A stretch of 42,822 nucleotides of DNA from Stenocarpella maydis (lineage: Eukaryota; Ascomycota; Sordariomycetes; Diaporthales; Diaporthaceae): the NCBI GenBank assembly GCA_002270565.1, contig NQMI01000054.1, positions 226,141 through 268,962 on the forward strand, written 5' to 3'. This document shows positions 20,816 to 30,074 of the stretch, in pieces. Each line of letters opens with the position of its first letter. Position 1 is the first letter of the stretch. Both the position numbers and the translations under genes were made by a program. A model generated the notes under the pieces. It worked only from the letters and a program-made list of their open reading frames with translations. It did no database searches and was not told where the DNA came from.

Positions 20816-21803
20816 TCAGGCATTGCCTCCAGGTGTTTCGACATCTTGGTCGGGAAACTTCTCATCAACTTGGACTGCGAGACCGTGCTCCCCTTGGACG
20901 TGGAACCCCATGTCTGCAACAGCCTGGGCCTTTTCCCAGGGCTTCGGTGGCCTGGCCATCGACCCGAAGGGGGTTGTGGTCTAAAAATGTCAGCATCGCC
21001 GTGTACCGTGTGGCAACTGTAGTTTGTGAGATCAAGAGCGAGGGCGTGACTGACCGGATTCCTCGCCACAATGTCGGGGATCTCCACGATGCCCTCCACC
21101 GGCTCGCCCGTCTGCACAGCCTTGATGATCGCGGCAAAACGCTCCGGGTACGCGGGCGAGGACTCGTCGCTGTCGTCATCTTCGTCGTTGTTGGCGGACA
21201 AGGTGCGGTCCACATAAAGCTCGCTCTTTGGCGCAGCAGCCATCCACGAGGGCGTGGACTCGTCGTCGGCGCCTCCATCACCACCCGCGCCCGTCCCGGG
21301 CCGACCATGAGGCAAGGAACTATCCTCGGCGAGCAAGGCACGAGACCACCGCACCTTCTCGGCGGCGGCGGCGTTCCCGGCCCTGGGGGAGGAAGATGGG
21401 ACGGCAAGCCTGTCGCGGTGGTTGCACAGCGCCTCGAGCAGCTCCCACTCCCAGAGGCGGGCCGGCCGGCCGGCCTGGTGGCTCGCGCGCAGCCAGCCCC
21501 TGTACCCGGCGTAGGGGATGGTGATGCCGCTGACGCGGGCGTAGTAGAATATGCGCGAGTGCATGACGATGTCGGCCTGCGAGGCGGTCTGCGCCAGGGC
21601 GTGGTAGCCGCCCAGGGCGAGCACGAGCCCCCCCTGGCTTTCCCATGAGATTAAATCTGCTCCAAGTAGGGCTGATAGGCTGGCTGGCTTACGAGGAAGT
21701 CCTTGTCCAGGTCCCATCTATACTCTTGGAAGGACCGGTATGCGTAGTCGTCATCTTGGGCCGGGATTGGCCCCGGGGCCTGGGCGCCGTCGGGGTCGGC
21801 CAT
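20816..21803 (-). CDS. pex39: Pex39-like KPWE-motif protein (peroxisomal import factor family)
   Basis: Three exons in phase 0: 21803-21693, 21633-21055 and 20980-20816, giving 284 residues. The start MADPDGAQAPG leads into a soluble helical N-terminal domain (FQEYRWDLDKDFL, then IFYYARVSGITIPYAGYRGW). Next come a variable Gly/Ala-rich linker and an acidic DEDDDSDESS patch. The C-terminal module reads YPERFAAIIKAVQTGEPVEG, IVEIPDIV and then ARPPKPWEKAQ. A GEPVEGIVEIPD-type helix followed by KPWE is the signature I know from fungal DUF5572-type proteins and from Pex39 (yeast Yjr012c, human C6ORF226), a helper of Pex7/PTS2 import whose KPWE motif is shared with Pex13. The large N-terminal domain is more than the minimal Pex39, so function by homology is provisional. 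It is divergent from the Ptc5-type gene. Confidence 0.68.
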
Positions 21804-22570
21804 GTTGGTGTCGTCTTGGAGGACAGCTCCGCGGGGTGAGGAATTTATGAACCAGCGAGGAGCTCAGGAGGGGGCGGCGTTCGGTACGGGAATGGTCTGG
21901 TTGGGCTGGGATGTGCTGAGTTGGAGCAGATGAAAGCCGGGCCGGTGCCGAGTGAGCGGGCCTAGACGCCCGGGTCGGCACGGAGTTGTGGAGTCGAGGG
22001 AAGGCCGGCAGGTTGTCCGGGGTCAATACTGGAGCAACACTGACGAGCCCAGTAGGTGTTCCCTTCCACCAGGAAAAAGGTAATGATTGGAGTGTTTCAT
22101 GTCCGAGGTTGCTGAGCCACCGTGCTTGAGGATTTTATTGGTCGGAGCTTCTCTTGCACTCTCGTCACTGTTCTGGGCACGGCGAATCATGCCTCCAAGC
22201 ATTACACGTCTATATTTACAGCTTCGCTGAACGTGCAAGGAAGCCTCCCTTTCATCGTCAGAATCTCTGTTATTTCCAGCCCATGTCGGACCCCTGAAGA
22301 AAACGCCTCTTGGGCAGCTGTGCAGTCTCGAGCTGTATTCCCAAGAGACAGACCGCTCGTCTGTCTGGCGCTCGGACCACATGTTCCTATCTTTCGCACC
22401 CGAGCATCGCCCAAGTAATCGCTCGGTCGTGTCCCTGCCTAATAAACGACGCCGACTGCCTGGGTCTTGGCTGGTCTGGTCCGCAGGCTGCATAGCTTCA
22501 CCAGGACAGCCTGGCAGCAACATTCCGCGACGCATCTTGGAGCCTCTCCGGCTCAACAAAGCAACCCGCC
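21804..22570. other. Shared divergent promoter of Pex39-like and Ptc5-type genes
   Basis: 767 bp between divergent start codons. Two CCAAT boxes on the minus strand (22086-22090 and 22137-22141) lie 283-338 bp upstream of the Pex39-like ATG. The short open frames here are not protein-like. Confidence 0.55.
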
Positions 22571-24542
22571 ATGCGTCGTGCCGCTACGAGGGCGTTCCGG
22601 CCGTGTCAATGCACAGTTCGAGGCCACCGAGGCCTCTCTTACCGAGCTAATCGACGGGGCTCCTACGTCCACAGCTCGCTGCTGCAGAGTCAGATCCCTG
22701 CGGGCCACACCCAACACACCCTCCGCTTCTCCTTCACCTCGCGGGCGCCCATCAAGCATGCCCACACCGTAAGAGAGCCTCTCCAATCCTCGATGAATGC
22801 ACGAAGGGCCACCGTCGCCCTCCTGTCCGGTATTGTCGGCTACGGAGCCTATTACACCTACACCGGCAACTCGACCGACACCACCGCCCTCACCCGCGGC
22901 TTCGCGTCGTCGTCGTCGTCGTCGTCGTCACCCACAACCCCCGGCGATGCCCTCCCTACCCGGTCTGTCCTCGTCATAGGAGCCGAAGAGCTGTCGACCG
23001 GCACGTTTGTCGGCGAGGGGCCGATAAGCAAGACGACAGACGACGAGGGTCGCGCCATAGTCGAGATGCTGACGGCTGACCAGTCGACGCAGAAGCTGAG
23101 AAAGATGGAGGAGTCCTACTTGGTCAACAGGGGCAAGGGTGTTGTTAGGTACGATCTGGTCCAGCTGCCCAGCAACAACCCGATCGAGGACGACCACGCC
23201 GAAAAGATCGTCGAGGTTCCCGTGCGGGGAGCCTCGGAGTCTGGCAGCGACTGGATGTTCTGGGGAGTCTTTGACGGTCATTCGTAAGTTTATGACCCAG
23301 GTTCCTCTTTTTAAGGCCGAGGCCCTGACCAGAAGTCTACAGCGGCTGGACGACCTCGGCCAAGCTACGACAGGACCTCATCCGCTACGTCGCGCGCGAG
23401 CTTAACGAGACGTACAAGGCCGGCGGAAACTCTCCCACACCGGAAGCTATCGATATTGCCATGAAGAAGGGGTTCACACGTCTGGACGACGAGATTGTCC
23501 ACGACAGTGTACAGGAGGTCCTGAGGTCGAACTCTCGCTCTGTCGCCGCCGAGCTTCTGGCCCCTGCGCTGTCAGGGTCGTGTGCCCTGCTGTCATTCTA
23601 CGACAGCCAGTCCAACCTCCTACGTGTGGCCTGCACTGGAGACTCCCGCGCCGTCTTGGGGCGCCGCTCCGACAATGGAAAGTGGACAGCCACCCCGTTG
23701 TCGGTCGACCAGACAGGCGGCAACCCAGATGAGGCCAACCGGTTGCGCAAGCAGCACCCTGGAGAGGAGCATGTCGTTCGAAATGGGAGAATCCTAGGCG
23801 GCCTCGAGCCTTCGCGTGCTTTTGGGGATGCCAGCTACAAGTGGAGCAAGGAGATTGCAGAAAAGCTGCGACAGTCATTCTTTGGCCGCTCCCAGTCCCC
23901 CCTCCTCAAGACGCCCCCGTATGTTACAGCGGAGCCAGTGGTCACGACTACCAAGGTCCAGCCCGAGAAGGGCGACTTCCTGGTGCTGGCGACCGACGGA
24001 CTCTGGGAGATGCTTACCAACGAGGAGGTTGTGGGGCTCGTGGGAAAATGGCTCGAAAGTCAGACCAACAAGGCCTCAGCCTCGCAGTTCGACTCGGTGT
24101 GGACCAAGATTTTTGGCGCGTCGCAGAAGAACGGCCTTCCAGTTGAGCACGGCGCAGCCGCATCTGGCGATGACGGCCAGAAGACGCCGATCCGCGTCCG
24201 CCAGTGGGGCATCTCAAAGGACGATGACAGGTTTGTCGTGAAGGACAGCAATGTCGCTACACATCTGATTCGCAATGCCCTCGGGGGGAAGAACGAAGAG
24301 ATGGTATCGGCACTTCTGACGCTGCCGTCTCCTTATTCGAGACGATACAGGTGAGTTGATACGACTTGTCACTCATTTGGCCATTTTGCATCTGCTGACC
24401 ACAGATGCTCACCCGCAGGGACGACCTAACGGTTCAGGTCATTTTCTTTGGCAATGGCGAGAAGGCACAGAACCAGAGCGAGGAGGTGGTCATTAACACG
24501 GATGCCAGCGCGCCGCCCAAGGCTCTTAAGGCGAAGCTGTGA
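22571..24542 (+). CDS. ptc5: PP2C protein phosphatase, Ptc5 type, ending in PTS1 tripeptide AKL
   Basis: Mg/Mn-dependent Ser/Thr phosphatase related to yeast Ptc5, which acts on pyruvate dehydrogenase. Three exons: 22571-23283, 23343-24350 and 24419-24542, giving 614 residues. The N-terminus is Arg-rich without acids (MRRAATRAFRPCQ), a mitochondrial presequence. A hydrophobic helix follows at 80-96 (ATVALLSGIVGYGAYYT), then a poly-Ser stretch. PP2C motifs are in order: VFDGHSG (metal), GDSRAVLG, GGLEPSRAFGD, LATDGLWEML and RDDLTV. The conserved Ptc5-family element YDLVQLPSNNPIEDDHAEK is at about 193-211. The protein ends ALKAKL; AKL is a peroxisomal PTS1. Yeast Ptc5 is known to carry both signals and to reach peroxisomes via mitochondria, so the same route is likely here. 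Confidence 0.9.
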
Positions 24543-26190
24543 TGGCATACGGAGGCAGCACATTTGTTCTTGCTGGGTGTGAGAGTCCTGTTTCGGGGCA
24601 AGCGAGGCGTTCTACTGCGGGGTGGCAGACGCCAGAAGCCGGCCACACGGTGGTACGGGGTCACGAAGCCTTGTGGGAGTCAGGAATGAAGAATAAGCTT
24701 CATTGGATACCATACGCGGAAGGGCGCCGTGCCAGGGTCCACAGCGTCGACGGCGAGATCTGCACGTGAGCCTGCAGAGGATAGCGGTCTTAAAAATCTG
24801 GTGACAGGGCGACAAGGCACTTGGATGAGCCGGGCAAGACAGGATGGATGAATATAGGATTGGGGCCCATTGCGTAGACAGACCAATACCGACTTCATGA
24901 TGCTGAACGAGTCATTCAAGGTGTGGCAATTGTCGTGTCTTCGCATGTGGGTTGAGTGGCAGGTATGTAGTTTGTGCGTGTGTCTTACATATGCAGCAGC
25001 GACGTGGTGGGGTCTGACACACAGCCAAAGGCAGCATTATGTTGAGCCCAACTTGAAACACGGGGCCTGCACATGAACTGAGCTCCCCTCACTGACGGGT
25101 GACGTCACCCGCTTTAATGATGCGCTGGAGCTACATACACTACACAGTACCAACCCCGGGGGCCGTTATCAAGGCTCGTCCGTGGCAGAAAACCGTCTCG
25201 GACAGACAGCTAGACAGGCAGCCGGTCTGGCACTAGCAGAGACAGCACAGCTGCACAAGTAACACAGGTGCAGCAACGCGTGTCGACGCTGCATCCTCTC
25301 CGTCGGTTGGTTGGTCCAGGCGCAAGCTCGAGGCCAGGGCCAGGAACAGGAACAGGAACGGCCACAGGAGGAATAGGCGCTTCTCAACGGGGCGTGCCTG
25401 CTGTTTCCGAATTTAGTCCATCTCAACCGACTCTGCCACGCGGCACTTGACAGGTGAACTGCATCCCGTCCATTCATTCCATGCAAGACAGAACAGGGCC
25501 CCATTTCTGCTGCAGCTCGGCCTCCCTGGCGGCCGGACTCTGGGCCAGCCCCAGGCCAGCCAGCTCAGCTTCGGCCTCAGAGGCTGGGTCACAGTGCTCC
25601 GTACTTTCGTGCCCCAGGGTGCAGTGTGGAGGTGGATGGATGGATTATGCTCTCCTAAGGCGGCCCCCGGGGTTACTGCCACGGTAATCTGTACTATCTG
25701 ACCGCTCCCGGACAAGGCTGGATGGACAAGTCAGCAAAGCAGTTCCATCGTAGCTCCTTTCCGTGCGCCATCCTAAACCCTTGGCGTGTTTTCTGTCTGC
25801 ACGTCCGTGGCGATTGAAAATTCTCTTCTGTCTCTCCTCTCTGCCCCCACTGCCTACCTAGAGCACCTGCTTGCCCACCTTGGTAGGTAGTGTGTGCCCG
25901 GGTACCTGGTCGTAGCCCTCAGCCGTCAACCCCCACCACAGCTTATCGTCACCTACATCCCCCAGCTCCCCTCCCAGCTCAACCTTCCTCAGACCTTGCT
26001 CTCTCCCTCCCTCTTCGGACCTCAGAACATCTCACCTAGCATTGGATAGCAGAGATAGCCATTGTGTCTGCTATACCTACCTCTGGCCCTTGAAACCCAC
26101 ATCATTGAGCTGAATTCGGCCGCCAGCCCGCCAATAGCTAGCTCCATCTTGCCCTGCTGCGGCTCGCCCCGGTGAGCTTCGCTGACAGCC
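24543..26190. other. Long intergenic region before the GH63-like gene
   Basis: 1.65 kb without a credible gene. It holds a perfect 16-bp palindrome with a CRE core (25096-25111), a short GGAACA triplication (about 25343-25360) and a pyrimidine-rich leader (about 25800-26030) ahead of the ATG at 26191. Confidence 0.55.
25096..25111. promoter_or_regulatory. Perfect palindromic CRE/ATF site
   Basis: CGGGTGACGTCACCCG is a perfect 16-bp palindrome around TGACGTCA (25100-25107), the site bound by Atf1/AtfA-type bZIP dimers. It lies 554 bp after the Ptc5-type stop and about 1.1 kb before the GH63-like start. A second TGACGTCA with the same left flank occurs at 39106. Confidence 0.5.
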
Positions 26191-29100
26191 ATGGTCGTCT
26201 ACGACAATCATGAGATTCTGGCCGCGGAAGAGAGGCGGTTGAAGGAAGACCGCCACCGCGTCAAGTACTGGAAGAAGTGGGGCTCTTATCTGCCCGAGAG
26301 GCAGTGGGCTACAGGTTCGTCGCACTCGAGCGCCCTTGTGCTCCTTGTGCTGTGCTGCGCCAGCACGTGGGCATGTTTGGAACAGCCATGGCTAACGTGT
26401 GCGCTCAATTCCAGTCCGAGAAGACTACAGCGCCGACGGTGACGCCTGGAGTCGTGAGTGATTATCAGGCCCTATTTCCTTGTGCTCCAGAAAACTCAAA
26501 ACCCCACCTCCACATGTCCCAAATCCGGGGATCCTGGGGGCACGATTCATAATCTGGGGTTCACGACAATTGCTGACAGTGACTACCCACACACAAGACT
26601 TCCCACACGATCACGCACGTTCCCGGGCATACCGGTGGGGTGAAGATGGCATCGCCGGAGTCAGCGACACCCACGGCTTCCAGAATATAGCCTTCGCCTT
26701 TTGGAACGAGAAGGAGTGCGTCTGCGCCCCTGCCTGCTACTGTACTTTGTCGAATACACCCGCTGACGTGAGAATAGCCCATTCCTCAAGGAGAGACTCT
26801 TCGGCTTGTCCAACCCACAAGGGAACCATGGCGAGAGTATCAAGGAGGCCCATTTCCACCTGGACAACACTCCTGTCAGTGTCACCATATCCCCTGAACT
26901 TGGAACCCCTTTGCTGACTTTGTGACTTGATACAGACTGTGGGCTCCCTCCATTCCCTGGCTAGCCATCTTCTGTCTGACTAGAGCTTACACCACCGCAG
27001 CACTCCTACATGAAATACCTCTACAAGTACCCACAATGCGAGTTTCCCTACGAAGACCTTCGAACCGAGAACGCGAAACGAGGCAAGCAGGATAGGGAAT
27101 ACCAGCTTCTCGACACAGGCTGCTTTAAGGATGACAAGTATTGGGACATAATCATTGAGACGGCAAAAGAAGACGAGGACCCGGAGTCTCTGCTCTTCCG
27201 AGTGACTGCTTGGAATCGCGGGAATGAGCCTAAGCCGATTCACATCATCCCTCATGTCTGGTTCAGGAACACCTGGGCCTGGGGTCGAGAGCCCGAGGAG
27301 AAGAAACCCTCAATCAAGCTGCACTCTGAGAACCTGGCCAAGTCACACCACCACTCACTGGGAGATAGGTACTTCCTGCTGTCTCCTTCCCCGGGCGTTG
27401 GCCCCAGTGGCGATGACGTGGACCCAACAATGCTCTTTACCGAAAATGACACCAACTTCGAACTCCTCTATGACGGGGAGAACCCCCAACCCTATGTGAA
27501 GGACGCTTTCCACAGGCTCATTGTGGATGGGGAGAAGGACGCTGTGAATCCCGCAAAACGAGGGACGAAATGCGCCGCTTGGTTCCCATTCAACGAGGCT
27601 GGTGGCGTCCCACCGGGAGAGTGTGCTGGTACGTTTTGATCCTATGCAATGTCAGGGCTCCCGCTGACGGCCACAGTTGTTCGTTTCCGGTTCAGCAAGA
27701 AGGATGACACCTACCTCGACGAAGAGGAGTTTGATGACATTATCGAGCGTCGCAAAGATGAGGCCGACGATTTTTACTACAAGATCAGCCCATTGCCCAT
27801 GTCTGATGACCTGCGCAACATCCAACGGCAAGCCTTCTCGGGCATGATGTGGTGCAAGCAACATTACCTATTCATCTGGGACCAGTGGGCTAATGGTGAC
27901 CCGGCCCAACCACCACCGCCGCCTGAAAGGAAAGCCATCAGGAACTCGCAGTGGAGGCACATGCATTGCGACGATATCCTATCCATGCCAGACTCTTGGG
28001 AATACCCTTTCTTCGCAGCTTGGGACAGCGCTTTCCACTGCATTCCTCTGGCCATGATCGACCCTGACTTCGCCAAGAAGCAGCTCGACCTATTCACCAG
28101 AGAATGGTACTGTCATCCCAACGGGCAGCTCCCCGCTTACGAATGGAACTTTGGAGACGTGAACCCCCCGGTCCATGCTTGGGCAACCTTCCGTACGTTC
28201 AAGATTGAGCGAAAACTGTACGGTCGGCAGGACATCGATTTTCTGGAGCGCGTGTTCCAGAAGCTGCTTCTCAATTTCACTTGGTGGGTGAACCGCAAGG
28301 ATGTAGAGGGTAAGAATGTGTTCGAAGGCGGGTTCCTTGGTCTGGACAATATCGGCCTTTTCAACCGGTCAGACCCCCTTCCCACAGGCGGCACCCTGGA
28401 GCAAGCAGACAGTACAGGCTGGATGGCATTCTACTGCCTCTGCATGCTGAACATCAGTCTCGAGCTTGCCAAGCATCGCCGCACATACGAGGATATTGCT
28501 TCAAAGTTCTTTGAGCACTTCATCCTCATCAGCGATGCAATGACGTTTAGGACGGGACAGAAAGACGAGAAGTCCCTGTGGAACGACGAAGACGGTTTCT
28601 ACTACGATGCGATCTCGTGGGGTGGGCCGTGGATCCAACAAATGCCAGTCCGTTCCCTGGTCGGCCTGATTCCGATGTATGCGACCCTTACATTGGAGCC
28701 AGAGCTGATCAACAAGCTTCCTTCCTTCAAAAGAAGGCTGGAATGGTTCATGGCAAACAAGTGCGACGTTGCGGAGCGGAACATGCACAGTATCCGAAAG
28801 CGTGGAAAGGGGAACCGCATCCTCCTGTCCATTGTGAGCAAGGACCGACTGGAGAAGCTGTTGAAACGCATGCTGGATGAGGACGAATTCCTGAGTCCCT
28901 ACGGCATTCGCTCGCTATCAAAGTACCACGAGAAGCATCCTTACTCCATGGACGTCAATGGGCAAAAGTTTCAGGTCAGCTACGTCCCAGGTGACTCTGA
29001 CAGCGGCCTCTTCGGAGGCAACAGTAACTGGCGTGGCCCAGTTTGGCTCTGCGTCAACTTCCTCCTCATCGAGTCACTCCAGCGGTACTACCTTTTCTTC

Positions 29101-29817
29101 GGACAGAGCCTGCAGGTTGAGTGCCCCGTCGGATCTGGTGACTACATGCACCTGGGCCATGTTGCCGAAGAACTTCAGCATCGGCTGCAGCACCTCTTCA
29201 CCCGGGACAACGATGGCCGCCGAGCCATCAACGCCGGTGACGATACCCTTGATTTTGACCCTCTGTGGAAGGACAACATGTGGTTCCACGAGTTCTTCGA
29301 CGGAGACACTGGCCGTGGTCTTGGAGCGACGCATCAGTGTGGCTGGACCGGTTTGATTGCCCGGTTGATACACGATACAGGGTAAGAATTGGAACCTGAC
29401 CCACATAGTTCCATCCATCAGAGATCTTGACTAACTTCGCACAGTGTCACCTGTCGCCTTCCACAAACGCCGCGTACGCCGTCGATTGGCATGGCACATT
29501 ACTTTGATGACGTGTTTAGCCGACAGGTTATGCCACGTTCACCATCGATGCCTCGCATCAGACGGTCGTCGACAGCCCGTTCGATAGGTGCACGGAGTGA
29601 CTTCGATCAGAGTGAGGGTAATGGCTACGATGACGAAAATGACGGTCACAGTATGAGTGGCAGCGTCATACTGACTGATGACCCGCAGCGCAGGCGCGAG
29701 AAGGAGGAGGCTGATGAGCATATGCACAACTACATCGCGGAACAGCTCGAGAGGGTCAAGACCGAGCAGCTCAGCAATGGTTACGAGCAGGGAGACGAGT
29801 TCGAAGCTCAAGCCTGA
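26191..29817 (+). CDS. GH63-like glucosidase (cytosolic MGH/GH63 family)
   Basis: Large alpha-glycosidase-like protein of the GH63/MGH group; the substrate is unknown to me. Exons: 26191-26314, 26415-26453, 26598-26715, 26778-26874, a possible 3-nt exon 26936-26938, 27001-27628, 27677-29381 and 29445-29817. This gives 1028 residues with the 3-nt exon, 1027 without. There is no signal peptide ([15 protein letters not shown]), so it is probably cytosolic, unlike ER glucosidase I. Family blocks are [30 protein letters not shown], the (alpha/alpha)6 barrel pieces [50 protein letters not shown] and [15 protein letters not shown], and the end [13 protein letters not shown]. The last exon adds a Ser/Arg-rich, then acidic tail absent from bacterial relatives. 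It converges on SelO with 257 bp between stops. Confidence 0.88.
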
Positions 29818-30074
29818 GGGTTATGTAGTCAAGGGTATACTAGGACCGGCATCCCGCTAAAACCTCCGGTCGTGTGTAGTAAGAGGGTGAGCTTTAGACG
29901 AGGTGGTGGGCATGAGCGGGAGATTGCATGAACACGGAGCATTCACACCTCGGCCTATGGGACAATAGATCGTATGGCATCAGTTGAAGCATCGCATATA
30001 TATATATGGTGACTTTTAAGAGAATGGCTAGCTATCTATGTACGAAGAATGGTGCTAGTCCTGGTTCGCCTGCC

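Noticed and set aside
20767..21648. Plus-strand frame of 293 codons opposite the Pex39-like gene
   Set aside because: Composition artefact of GC-rich coding DNA on the other strand; no recognisable motifs.
26875..27000. Reading through the GH63 intron as coding
   Set aside because: The stretch contains in-frame stops and no family similarity; only the ACT codon is a candidate exon.
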